From positions 1 through 14,951 of the forward strand of contig CAIUEQ010000144.1 in the NCBI GenBank assembly GCA_903898215.1: a DNA stretch of 14,951 nucleotides, read 5' to 3'. The notes under the pieces are model-generated. The model was given only the letters and a program-made list of their open reading frames with translations, did no database searches and was not told the origin of the DNA. Below are positions 1 to 9,010 of the stretch, one piece after another. The stretch comes from an uncultured Bacteroidota bacterium. Lineage in GTDB: Bacteria; Bacteroidota; Bacteroidia; UKL13-3. Each line of letters starts with the position of its first letter. The stretch's first letter is position 1. The translations under genes were made by a program, and so were the position numbers.

Positions 1-1240
1 GAAGATTTGTAAAATGTAAATCAGTTGGCGAAGTAAATATCGGACGTTTGTTATATGAATTTGCATCTTGAGTTCCTGCCGATTGCCATAATGCTAAAGT
101 TGCTTTTGAAACTGCACTCCACTGTCCAAGATTTGATCCGGCAGAAAAATAATTATTATTATTCCACGTACCTGCTGAACTTAAATATTCGGCAACTGCA
201 AATGAGGTTGCACCTGCTCCAACTGTTGAGTTTACAAATACGTTATTCTGAACAAAACAAGTAGCACTGAAGAAGTAATTATTGTAAAACGCATAACTTG
301 TACCTGTAGGTTGTGCCGATACATTTACGGTATTATGCATGACATCAATATAATAAGAATAATAATCCATCATACCATAACTTGTACTTGTAGTGGTGGT
401 ATTTATCTGAATCATATTGTTAGCAACCAGAAATCTGTTGGTAGCATTTCCACCCATATTCGGATAGTAATTATAAATGCCATATCCTCCTCCAATTGTT
501 GCAATAATTTTATTTCTGGTAATTTGTGATGAACCGGATGTATTGAAAGTGTATTGCAGAAGAATTCCATAATAATTGGTATACCCGGTTGATGCATAAA
601 TGGTGTTTTGCTTAATCCTTAAATAATCGTGATATGATGTATAAATGGCAGCATAATATTGATTATTGAAAGTGTTTTTCAATATCTGATTTCCCATTGC
701 ATAAGATGAAGAATTTGAATACCAATAAATCCCCATCGCAGCATTGTTAAAAATACTGTTACTGATAATGTTATTATCATCTTTTGAATTATTACTAAAT
801 ATCAATGCCAAGTTAGAAGTAGCGCTTGTGGTATTTAATCCGTTAAAAACACAAGAGTCGATAATATTTAGATTTGAAGAGTTTGATATCACAATTGCAT
901 TACCATAATTTACTCCTGTTGCATTAAATGATATATTAGAAAAACGAACATAATTACAGCCGTTTAACATCACGATATAATTATCTGCTGCTGCAGTTGA
1001 AGCGTATGTCAAAATCACATTCGAAGCATTATTTGTTGCCGATTTAAATGTAACGGTATTTGTAGCTGAAGCTCCACCAATTGAATTGATGATCACATGT
1101 TCATTATATGTTCCTGATGCAACCAAAAATGAAACAGGTCCGCTTAAACCACCACAATTAATTGCATTAACAGCCGCAGTAAATGAAGTGAAATTTGTTG
1201 TTCCGCTACCTGCTGGGTCAATGGTAAATGTACCGCTAAA
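1..1240 (-). repeat. Tandem unit 5 (class B), cut by the window edge
   Basis: Starts at residue 2551 with DPAGSGTTNF (Asp 2558). 413 residues are visible, ending at the TDLHFTN text that in unit 4 lies a few tens of residues before the closing GADE motif. Class B markers match unit 2: TFKSATNNASNVIL, TRNKII rungs, and an LALWQSAGTQDANSYN segment. The cysteine pair is C2548/C2579. Confidence 0.88.
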
Positions 1241-4200
1241 TGCCGGACAAGCTGTGATTGAAAGGGTATCATTATTTCTATTTGCATCAGAAACTGAATT
1301 TGGTAATTCTGAATAAGCTTTAATAGTATATGAATTTCCGAAAACGAAATTAAATTGATTTGTTCCTGTAAATGTTATTGAAGTTGTATCACAAGGAAGC
1401 AATGTTCCTGTCCAACTGTATGTTTTAGGAGTACCACCATTTACACTATATTTTACGGTTGCACTTGTTACAGTATTTCCTCCATAATTACTTAACCTAA
1501 CTTTCACATCTTGGGTACCGGCTGCAAAAGGTGCAGATGGTGAAATCAAAAATGAAACTCCGATATCATTATTTACAACACCGGTAAATTCATCCGCTCC
1601 CATATCTGGCGGATTGTTACGGGTTTGCCCATCAATATCTGTTGTGATTGCAGAAATCTGAATTCCATTCACACAAGCTGATCCAACATGAAGATCTAAA
1701 GGTGATGTGAAACCGGGATTTTGATTTTTAGAGTTTGCATTAAAGCCTCCTCCATTAATATAATTTGATGAATTAAATGTACTCGCACCTACTGTTAATA
1801 AATTACTTCCGTTAAGGTTATAGTAATCATTGTAATCAAGAGCTGAAACTACAGTTGATGGGTTTACACTAAACGGAATTCCACTTCCAGTTGAAGCTGA
1901 ATACACAAACAAGTTATTTCTTAAATCAACTGATGATCCGTTAGAAATTAACATGGCAGGATATGCTGAACTTGTAACCGGGTAATCAAGATTTGAAGTA
2001 TTATTCCAAATATCCCAATTAATTAAATTGTAACCGTAGATTCCAATTGCTGCAGAATTTCTGAACCCGCCTCCTACCATGTTATTGGCAAGTCGTGCAC
2101 GTATACTCGAATTGTAAACATAATAAATATACATTCCATATTGCCCAGCATTAATAATTTTATTACCTGTTATGGTATGACTATTTGTACCCTGATAGCA
2201 ATAGTTAGCATAAAAACCCATAGAGTTAACCGAACCTGTTACTCGCATGTTCACATTATTATTAATGAAATTAATTCCATCGTTATAATAATAATACACT
2301 CCGTAATAATAGGCGCTGTCAATATTGTTTTTTCTGATAAACACATTATTGATAAATGGTGATCCGGTATAGCTGTTTACAACAATTCCAAAATATCCGT
2401 TAACGATACGGTTACTGTCTATTTCAAGATTGGTTACTTGTGAACCGGTTGATGTTGGACTGTTTACATCAGTATAATTATTTATCAATATTCCAGTATA
2501 ACTGCTGCTGGTAGAAGTAGCTCCATTACCGGTAATTTGAACGATACAATTTTTAACTTTTGAATAATTGCTATTTCCCAAAATATGCACACAAGCACCG
2601 AATGAAGATCCTGTGTTTTGTATGGTGAGATTTTTTATAGTTACAAATGATGATGAATTAAGTCTGATGGTATGACCTTCAGTACTTATTGTTGGAGCAA
2701 AAGTGATGATTCTTGTTGATGCTGTATCTCCATCAAAAGTTACCGTATTGATTAAACTTGCACCTGCAATATTTGCGAGCGTAAATTGTTCGTTATAGGT
2801 TCCTGCTGCAACTTTTATCGTAACAGGTGATGATACACCTCCACAACTTAAAGCACTTGCTGCAGCTGTAAATGAAGTAAAGTTTGTTGCTCCACTTCCC
2901 GATGGATTAATGGTATAATTTCCTGAAAGCAAAATACAACTTGGCCCTAAGGTTGTGGTGTCGTTTGATGTTTTAGGATCTGTACTTGTATTTGGATTTG
3001 ATGTGTAAGCAACAATGGTATATGAAGTTCCTATTGAAAAAGTAAACTGATTAGCTCCTGTAAAAGTAACTGTTGTTGTATCACATGGTGCAAGAGAACC
3101 CGACCACGACATCACCTTTGTTGCGCCACCGTTTACATTATAACTAACTGTTGAAGATGTAAGGGTATTTGATCCATAATTTTTGATCAGCACTTTCACA
3201 TTTTGTAATCCTGCTGTAAATGGTGCGATGCTTACCGTTCCTGCATCATTAGTTAAAGTTGAAACTTCATCTGCTCCGATATCCGGTGGATTATTTCTTG
3301 TTTGTCCGTCAATATCTGTTGAAATGCCAGCTATCTGAACACCATTATTACAAGCATCATTCACATGCAAATCGTAGGTAGAAGCATACGAAGGATTTAC
3401 ATTATTTGAATTACTGCCACCTCCTGAAGGAAATGAAGTTCTATATGTTGATCCAGTATAATTTAAACCTGCAATATTAATTACAGCAGAACTTGAACGG
3501 TTAAAATAATTATTATAATCGCAAGTAGTAACTGCCGAAACAGGTGATATATATAAAGGATATGCTCCAACTGCAGTTGTGCTTGTTATTGCACAATGAT
3601 TATTTCTAATATCATTAGTTCCTCCGTTGATGATATACATTGCTGCATTTGTTCCACCCGAAGTTGTTACATCAATATTGATAGAATTATGAAATATCTG
3701 AGTGCGAGAACATGAAGTTAAATACATTCCATATGATCCTGAAGTACTCCTAACTCCTCCACCAATCATGTTATTGAAGATTTGATTATAGGCACTTCCT
3801 GAATTCGAACATGAATTTAAATACAATCCGTAAGAACCAAATCCCGGAATTTTATTTCCACTGATTTCAAAATAATCTGTTCCTGTATTATTTAAACTTT
3901 GTAAATAAACAGCTTGATTTGTTGTGATAGAAGTTCTTAAATTAATGGTGTTAGATCTTAATCTCAACGAAAATGTATTGATACCATAAACACCATATTG
4001 GTAGGCACTATTTAAAGTTGACGCATTTACAATAAAGGTATTTGGCGATGCACTTATACTTGCATAAACACTATAATACCCTGCATTTAACACACAACTA
4101 TCAACTGTATTATTGTTTGATAAAGTTGATGCTGTACCCATTGTTGTGATGTTACCATTTGCAACAACTGGACAAATATTACTTGCTGTTGATGTAGCAC

Positions 4201-7200
4201 CGGTTCCTGTTATTTCAACAATACAATTATTGAGTTTGTTATTATTTCCGTCTAAGAAATTTGCCACCCACGCATCAGTTGTTCCTGTAGAACGTAGGGT
4301 CATATTTCTAAAAATAACATATTTACAATTATTAAATCTCACCACATAAGGCAACGCATTTGTTGTAGCATAAGCTAAAATACGTGTTGAAGCATTTCCT
4401 GTTCCTCCATCAAATGTGATGGTATTTATCGGAGAAGTACCATTAATATTTGCGATACTTATTTGCTCAGTATAGGTTGCAGAAGAAACAGTAAACACAA
4501 CCGGTCCACCAACACCGCAACCTTGCATTGCTGCCAAAGCATTAGCAAAAGTGGTATAATTTGTTGTTCCACTACCTGATGAATTAATGGTGTATGCACC
4601 TGCTAAACCTGTACATCCGCTGCTTTGAATGGTATCATTTGAAAGATCTGAATCAGCTACCGTATTTGGATAATCTGTATAAAACTTCAAGCTCCATGCT
4701 CCTGAAAAAGTATATTGATTAGAACCTGTAAAAGTTACCAAAACCGAATCACAAGGATTTAATGTTCCTGTCCATGCAATCGTTTTAATTGTACTAAAAT
4801 CTGTGTATTTTACATTTGCTGTTGTAACCGGATTCGATCCATAATTTCTAATGTAAACTTTAATATCTCTGGCACCAGCACCTGCAACTCCTCCAAAAGG
4901 ATAAAGAATACTGCTCACTCCAATATTATCATTGGCGGGGTGATGATCAGCTCCTACATCAGTTGTTGCACAACGAGCAGTATTATCATAATCAATCAAA
5001 GCAAGTGGATGAGCCATGATCGATTTTACATTTGCGGCAGTACTAATATGCAGATCTGTTGTTGAAACATAATTAGGAATTACATTTACAGAATTTGCAT
5101 CTCTTGCTGAACCTGTTCTCCATGCTGCAAGTGTTGTATAAACTGTTGCTGACAAGTAAGCTAAATTTGTTCCTGTGGTATAAAAATCATTATTATCACA
5201 AGTAGGATACATCGAAACGTTATCCATTCTAAATGCCGGAGCACCATTATATGCTGCAAAAATATTATTTTGAACTGTTGAACTTCCATAAGCCTGCGAT
5301 GCAAAATATCCTGCAGCAGAAGTATTAGCTGTTTGATTACATCCTATGTTCACAGAATTATTTATATAATCTGCCCAGTTGCTATACATATCATAAATAC
5401 CAAAAGTTGCGTTTGTACCCGAACCAATTTGTATCATGTTATTTGCAATCAGAGATCTGCGGTTAGCGGTAATTGATGAGTTCACCCCAAAATAATAATT
5501 ATACATTCCGTAACCACCTAATGCACCAGCAATTTTATTTTGAGTAATGATAGGTCTGCTAATATCAGCATTTATGGTAATCCAATAATTATACATTCCA
5601 TAAAAAGATGTTAAAGTAGAATTTGTGATAATTCTATTTCGTGTAAGTTTTAATCCTTCGATATTGGAATTATACATTCCATATGCATATTGATTTGTAA
5701 AATCGCAATTGTTAAAGGATGGATTTTGAGAACTCGAACCGATGGTGGTATTTCCTGTTGAAGAAAAATAAGAACCATAAGCACCATTATTTATTCTACA
5801 AGTATCAAAATAAATAAAATTTGAAACGGTAGGACTTGGAGAATATATCACAGCATGATTTGTTGTATTTGAAGTTGTAATTACTCCATTAAAAACAACG
5901 TTATAAAATGAATCGCTCGAAGCACTGTTAATGATAGACAATGCAGTTCCATAACTTGAGTTTACAGCTGAAACAGTCATGTTTTTAAACTTTACATTAT
6001 TTACTCCCGATAACCTCAACGTAAAATTATTTGCTGCAACTGTGGAGTTATAACTCAGAATTACGTTACTGGCAATACCTGTTGCTGATTGAAAAGTGAT
6101 GGAATTGGTATTTGATGTTCCATTAATTGTTGACGGAATTGTTATCTGCTCAACATAAGTTCCTGAAGCAACTACAAAAAGAACCGGTCCCGAAATTCCT
6201 CCTGAAATTAATGCAGAATCTGCTGCACCAAATCTTGGAAAAGTTGTTGAACCACTTCCTGCCGGATCAATTAAATAAGTTCCACTCAATGCAGGACTTA
6301 AAGTAAATTGGAAAGTATCGTTTGTTAAATTAGCATCCGTAGATCCATTTGGATAAGATGAAAATACTTTTAAGTTTGTTAACCCTGCTGTAAAAGTATA
6401 CGGAACAGAGAAAGTAAAGTTTGCCGTATCGCAAGGCGACATAGTGCCCGACCATGTTTGAGCAGTTGGAGTTCCGCCATTTACACTATAATTAATACTA
6501 GCAATAGTTACCGTGTTTCCGCCATAATTTTTCAGTGTAACATTTACACTTTGTGTACCAACTGATAGAGGGAAATTTGGATAATTTATTTTTAATACCC
6601 CAATATCATTATTAGGCATTGATGTCAATTCATCAGCACCAATATTTGGTGATGAGTTACGTGAATCACCATCAAAATCAACCGACACCGAAAGGTTAGC
6701 TCCTCTATTACAACCGTTAGATGTATGAAGATTTGTATTCGAAACAAACAATGGATCCAAACTAATAGAGAATTGTCCGCCACCATTTGGCATTGAAGCT
6801 TTGAAAGTTGTAGTGGTAAAATTTGCACCTCCAATATTTAACAATACCGTAGACGAACGATTAAAATAATTATTGTAATCGAGATACGATGCAACGCTTG
6901 ATGAAGAAAGCCATAAAGAAAATGCTCCCGAAGCTGTTGTACTGCTAACTGATAAATGATTGTTTCGCACATCATTTGTACTTCCATTTGCAATGTATAA
7001 AGCTGCTGTTGTTCCACTTGTTCCAGCAACATCCATATTCACACTGTTGTGATAAACATTTGTTTTTGTACATGATGTTAAATAAATACCTGCTGCACCA
7101 GATGTGTATCTAAACCCACCACCAATCATATTATTTACGATGAGGTTAGTAGCACTTCCATTATTACTACATGAGTTCATATAGATTGCATACATCCCCG

Positions 7201-8890
7201 CATTGATAATTTTATTTCTACTTATTTCAAAATAATCGGATGAAGAATTATTACAACTCTGAAGATAAATTCCATAATTGGAAGTCATTGATGTTCTTAA
7301 ATTGAACACATTTGACCTAATTCGTGGAGAGTAAGTATTGGTACTGTAATAGGCGTATTGATAGGCATTATTTATCGAATCACTAATCAGATTAAACATA
7401 TTTGCCGATGTGCTCATCGTATTATAAACACTATAATATCCTGCATTTAGCACACAACTATCAACGGTAATATTATTGGCAAGTGCTGTTACTGTTGATA
7501 GAGAAGAAGTACTTCCGTTTACAACAAGAGGAATTAAATTAGATGCAGTAGATGTAGTTCCTGTTCCAAAAATCTCGATCACACAATTATTTACTCGGTT
7601 GTTTGTTCCATTTAAAAAATGAACTACCCAAGCATCAGTTGTGCTTGTTCCTCTGATGGTAAAATTTTTATACGTAACATAATTTGCACCATCCATCCTC
7701 ACAGTATAAGGAGCTCCACTAGTGGCTGTATAAGTGATTATTCTTGTTGATGCGTTACCTGTTCCTCCATTAAATGTGATGGTATTAGTTGCCGAAGCAC
7801 CTGAAATTGATGATATATAAACTTGTTCATTATAAGTACCTGCTGCTACATTAAATGTTACAGGACCCGAAATCCCACAAGAAATCAAAGCCGAATCGGC
7901 AGCACCAAATCGTGTAAAATTTGTTGACCCGCTTCCTGCAGGATCAATGGTATAAGTTCCACTTAATGGTCCCGAGCAATATGTTACAATTGTTCTGCAA
8001 ATAGTATCGTTTGCCGCTGTAACACTTCCTGCACTATTTGGATTTGTTTGCCAAGCTTTTAAATTAAAAGTTCCTATCGAAGAAATATTTAAAGCAGTTG
8101 AAAAAGTTGCTGAATAAGTTGCACCAGGACCAACAGATAATCCCGTTAAGGATTGTGTAACGGGTGTGTTTGAATTTAACTGATATCCAATATTAATACT
8201 TGTAAGTGTTGAACTTGATACATTGGTAAATGAAAACCCAATGGTATTATTACCGGCAATAAAATATGCAGGAGAAGTAAATAACGATGATATCACATCT
8301 ATTGAACTAGCCGGTACCAATAAAGTATAGTCTTCATAGTCGGCTGAGTATGTTGTTGGGCCACATGGCAATGGGATTATTCCCTGACCGTCACTGGCAA
8401 TTCTAACTCTGTAAGTTCCAACAGGAGTACCAATAGGAACAACAAAAGTTCCTGTAGTTACCGTATTGGCAACAGTCATATTTGCTAATGTTGCTACCAA
8501 TTCGGGTGCAGTAGTGGCAAATGTTCCATCGTTGTTCCAGTCAATATAAATACGAACTTGAGTTTGATTACTGTTTCCACCCTTTATTGAATAATAAACT
8601 GTGGATCCTGCATAAGCAGTATCAACCAAATTGGTATAATTAAAATAAATCTGTGCTCCGTTACCTAAGGTTGTAGTATTATTAATTAAATAATTTGTTG
8701 CACTATATCCCAGAGATACATTTTGAATACCCATTCCATAACTGGCATTATTAGCAGCTGTAATATTTGTGCAATATGACGGTGCTTGGTAGCATTGTGC
8801 ATTTATGTTAGTCGAAAATAACAACACAAAAAGTGCAGCAATAATATGCACATAAAAACGTGAACTAAAGAATGTAAATACCTTTTTCAT
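1..8890 (-). CDS. Giant secreted GEVED / beta-helix repeat protein, C-terminus beyond window
   Basis: One uninterrupted frame of 2,963 codons starts at ATG 8888-8890 and leaves the left edge still open. Residues 1-32 form a signal peptide (MKK start, hydrophobic core, cleavage near NAQ/C). Residues about 95-192 look like a GEVED domain, with a D-x-N-x-D-G type loop at D117-G122 and DYEDY at 184-188. An Ig/CARDB-like domain follows (about 193-300). From about 309 there are five tandem units of about 560 residues. Each opens with a (D/N)PxGSGxTNF-like motif, continues as an Asn/Ser/Tyr-rich right-handed beta-helix, closes with a GADE/GADH motif (residues near 753, 1315, 1874, 2433), and is joined to the next by an Ig/CARDB-like domain with a PCDT/PCDS motif. 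Such proteins in Bacteroidota are usually surface-exposed or secreted through T9SS; the expected sorting domain would lie left of the window. Adhesion, polysaccharide binding or a structural surface role are all possible. No catalytic site is recognised. Confidence 0.95.
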   Translation of the reverse strand, partial: MKKVFTFFSSRFYVHIIAALFVLLFSTNINAQCYQAPSYCTNITAANNASYGMGIQNVSLGYSATNYLINNTTTLGNGAQIYFNYTNLVDTAYAGSTVYYSIKGGNSNQTQVRIYIDWNNDGTFATTAPELVATLANMTVANTVTTGTFVVPIGTPVGTYRVRIASDGQGIIPLPCGPTTYSADYEDYTLLVPASSIDVISSLFTSPAYFIAGNNTIGFSFTNVSSSTLTSINIGYQLNSNTPVTQSLTGLSVGPGATYSATFSTALNISSIGTFNLKAWQTNPNSAGSVTAANDTICRTIVTYCSGPLSGTYTIDPAGSGSTNFTRFGAADSALISCGISGPVTFNVAAGTYNEQVYISSISGASATNTITFNGGTGNASTRIITYTATSGAPYTVRMDGANYVTYKNFTIRGTSTTDAWVVHFLNGTNNRVNNCVIEIFGTGTTSTASNLIPLVVNGSTSSLSTVTALANNITVDSCVLNAGYYSVYNTMSTSANMFNLISDSINNAYQYAYYSTNTYSPRIRSNVFNLRTSMTSNYGIYLQSCNNSSSDYFEISRNKIINAGMYAIYMNSCSNNGSATNLIVNNMIGGGFRYTSGAAGIYLTSCTKTNVYHNSVNMDVAGTSGTTAALYIANGSTNDVRNNHLSVSSTTASGAFSLWLSSSSVASYLDYNNYFNRSSTVLLNIGGANFTTTTFKASMPNGGGQFSISLDPLFVSNTNLHTSNGCNRGANLSVSVDFDGDSRNSSPNIGADELTSMPNNDIGVLKINYPNFPLSVGTQSVNVTLKNYGGNTVTIASINYSVNGGTPTAQTWSGTMSPCDTANFTFSVPYTFTAGLTNLKVFSSYPNGSTDANLTNDTFQFTLSPALSGTYLIDPAGSGSTTFPRFGAADSALISGGISGPVLFVVASGTYVEQITIPSTINGTSNTNSITFQSATGIASNVILSYNSTVAANNFTLRLSGVNNVKFKNMTVSAVNSSYGTALSIINSASSDSFYNVVFNGVITTSNTTNHAVIYSPSPTVSNFIYFDTCRINNGAYGSYFSSTGNTTIGSSSQNPSFNNCDFTNQYAYGMYNSNIEGLKLTRNRIITNSTLTSFYGMYNYWITINADISRPIITQNKIAGALGGYGMYNYYFGVNSSITANRRSLIANNMIQIGSGTNATFGIYDMYSNWADYINNSVNIGCNQTANTSAAGYFASQAYGSSTVQNNIFAAYNGAPAFRMDNVSMYPTCDNNDFYTTGTNLAYLSATVYTTLAAWRTGSARDANSVNVIPNYVSTTDLHISTAANVKSIMAHPLALIDYDNTARCATTDVGADHHPANDNIGVSSILYPFGGVAGAGARDIKVYIRNYGSNPVTTANVKYTDFSTIKTIAWTGTLNPCDSVLVTFTGSNQYTFSGAWSLKFYTDYPNTVADSDLSNDTIQSSGCTGLAGAYTINSSGSGTTNYTTFANALAAMQGCGVGGPVVFTVSSATYTEQISIANINGTSPINTITFDGGTGNASTRILAYATTNALPYVVRFNNCKYVIFRNMTLRSTGTTDAWVANFLDGNNNKLNNCIVEITGTGATSTASNICPVVANGNITTMGTASTLSNNNTVDSCVLNAGYYSVYASISASPNTFIVNASTLNSAYQYGVYGINTFSLRLRSNTINLRTSITTNQAVYLQSLNNTGTDYFEISGNKIPGFGSYGLYLNSCSNSGSAYNQIFNNMIGGGVRSTSGSYGMYLTSCSRTQIFHNSINIDVTTSGGTNAAMYIINGGTNDIRNNHCAITSTTAVGAYPLYISPVSAVTTCDYNNYFNRSSSAVINIAGLNYTGSTYRTSFPSGGGSNSNNVNPSYASTYDLHVNDACNNGVQIAGISTDIDGQTRNNPPDIGADEVSTLTNDAGTVSIAPFTAGLQNVKVLIKNYGSNTLTSSTVSYNVNGGATKVMSWSGSLAPCDTTTVTFTGANQFTFSIGTSYTIVAYTSNPNTSTDPKTSNDTTTLGPSCILLSGNYTINPSGSGATNFTSFTAAASALSCGGVSSPVTIKVAAGTYNEQFTLANIAGASLINTVTFDGDTASTRIITFAPTISTEGHTIRLNSSSFVTIKNLTIQNTGSSFGACVHILGNSNYSKVKNCIVQITGNGATSTSSSYTGILINNYTDVNSPTSTGSQVTNLEIDSNRIVNGYFGIVVNSYTGSPFINNVFIRKNNIDSAYYYGVYYYYNDGINFINNNVNMRVTGSVNSMGFYANYCYQGTNSHTITGNKIINAGQYGMYIYYVYNSSIRARLANNMVGGGFRNSAAIGIYGYNLINWDIWNNTSNLDYPVTSSAYPAMLISNGSSVDLRNNLFVYSASTGSGIPFSVNPSTVVSALDYNDYYNLNGSNLLTVGASTFNSSNYINGGGFNANSKNQNPGFTSPLDLHVGSACVNGIQISAITTDIDGQTRNNPPDMGADEFTGVVNNDIGVSFLISPSAPFAAGTQDVKVRLSNYGGNTVTSATVKYSVNGGTPKTYSWTGTLLPCDTTSITFTGTNQFNFVFGNSYTIKAYSELPNSVSDANRNNDTLSITACPAFSGTFTIDPAGSGTTNFTSFTAAVNAINCGGLSGPVSFLVASGTYNEHVIINSIGGASATNTVTFKSATNNASNVILTYASTAAADNYIVMLNGCNYVRFSNISFNATGVNYGNAIVISNSSNLNIIDSCVFNGLNTTSATSNLALIFSNNSKDDNNIISNSIFNNAAMGIYWYSNSSSYAMGNQILKNTFNNQYYAAIYTSYHDYLRIKQNTIYASTGYTNYYGILLQYTFNTSGSSQITRNKIIATIGGGYGIYNYYPNMGGNATNRFLVANNMIQINTTTTSTSYGMMDYYSYYIDVMHNTVNVSAQPTGTSYAFYNNYFFSATCFVQNNVFVNSTVGAGATSFAVAEYLSSAGTWNNNNYFSAGSNLGQWSAVSKATLALWQSAGTQDANSYNKRPIFTSPTDLHFTNL
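1241..2929 (-). repeat. Tandem unit 4 (class A, diverged) of the giant protein
   Basis: Residues 1988-2550, 563 residues. It opens with INPSGSGATNF (Asn 1995). Class A features are TFDGD-TASTRI, an NCIVQITGNGATSTSS stretch, NNMVGGG and DIDGQTRNNPPDMGADE (Asp 2433). The middle is more diverged and very Tyr-rich. The cysteine pair is C1985/C2016. Its Ig-like linker (NYGGN, SVNGGTP, PCDT) matches the linker that precedes the other class B unit. Confidence 0.88.
2930..4606 (-). repeat. Tandem unit 3 (class A) of the giant protein
   Basis: Residues 1429-1987, 559 residues. It opens with the degenerate INSSGSGTTNY (Asn 1436 where units 1, 2 and 5 have Asp). TFDGGTGNASTRI, TTDAWVA, VDSCVLNAGYYSVY and NNMIGGG are shared nearly word for word with unit 1. 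It closes with DIDGQTRNNPPDIGADE (Asp 1874). The cysteine pair is C1426/C1458. Its linker carries NYGSN and PCDT. Confidence 0.9.
4607..6289 (-). repeat. Tandem unit 2 (class B) of the giant protein
   Basis: Residues 868-1428, 561 residues. It opens with DPAGSGSTTF (Asp 875). Class B markers are TFQSATG, NASNVILSY-like text, a QNKIAGALGG-type helix rung, and a late LAAWRTG...DANSVN segment that class A lacks. The closing motif is aberrant: TTDVGADHH (Asp 1315) instead of PDIGADE. It is the only unit lacking both opening cysteines. The Ig-like linker carries NYGSN and PCDS. Confidence 0.9.
6290..7966 (-). repeat. Tandem unit 1 (class A) of the giant protein
   Basis: Residues 309-867, 559 residues. 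The opening DPAGSGSTNF motif has its Asp at 316. Class A markers are visible: TFNGGTGNASTRI, TTDAWVV, NNMIGGG, and a closing IGADE with Asp at 753. Cysteines C305 (just before the unit) and C338 form a candidate disulfide. The last ~105 residues are an Ig/CARDB-like domain with NYGGN and PCDT. It is closest by eye to unit 3, not to its neighbour unit 2. Confidence 0.9.
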
Positions 8891-9010
8891 ATTTTATTTA
8901 TTTTAAAAATTTTTAAAACTGTGAAAACCCCTTCCCCTCTATTTATCTTTTAATGACTAAAAAAAAACAATTTGATACTTTGGTAAACTATTCACCACCT
9001 AATTATAATT
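8891..9010 (-). promoter_or_regulatory. Upstream region of the giant gene with a purine-rich tract
   Basis: A 120-bp gap separates the giant gene from the small gene upstream on the same strand. On the minus strand it holds AGAGGGGAAGGGG (8928-8940), conspicuous in AT-rich surroundings, beginning about 38 nt before the ATG. An A/T-only stretch (AAAATAAATAAAAT) directly precedes the start codon, which is usual for Bacteroidota leaders that lack a Shine-Dalgarno sequence. I found no convincing TTTG / TAnnTTTG promoter pair and no clear hairpin terminator. Confidence 0.35.

Noticed and set aside
55..7032. Several short open frames (60-80 codons) on either strand inside the giant gene, e.g. 311-529, 1086-1316, 2141-2362 and 4113-4349 plus, and 6625-6834 and 6838-7032 minus
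   Set aside because: They overlap the long minus-strand frame that has a signal peptide, consistent domains and five in-frame repeat units. Their translations are low-complexity or hydrophobic shadows without recognisable features.
1..8890. CRISPR array or short tandem DNA repeat as explanation for the repetitive look
   Set aside because: The recurrence is at about 1,680 bp in a single protein frame with amino-acid-level conservation. Short AAT/ATA runs encode Asn-Tyr stretches of the beta-helix. There are no uniform short repeats and spacers.
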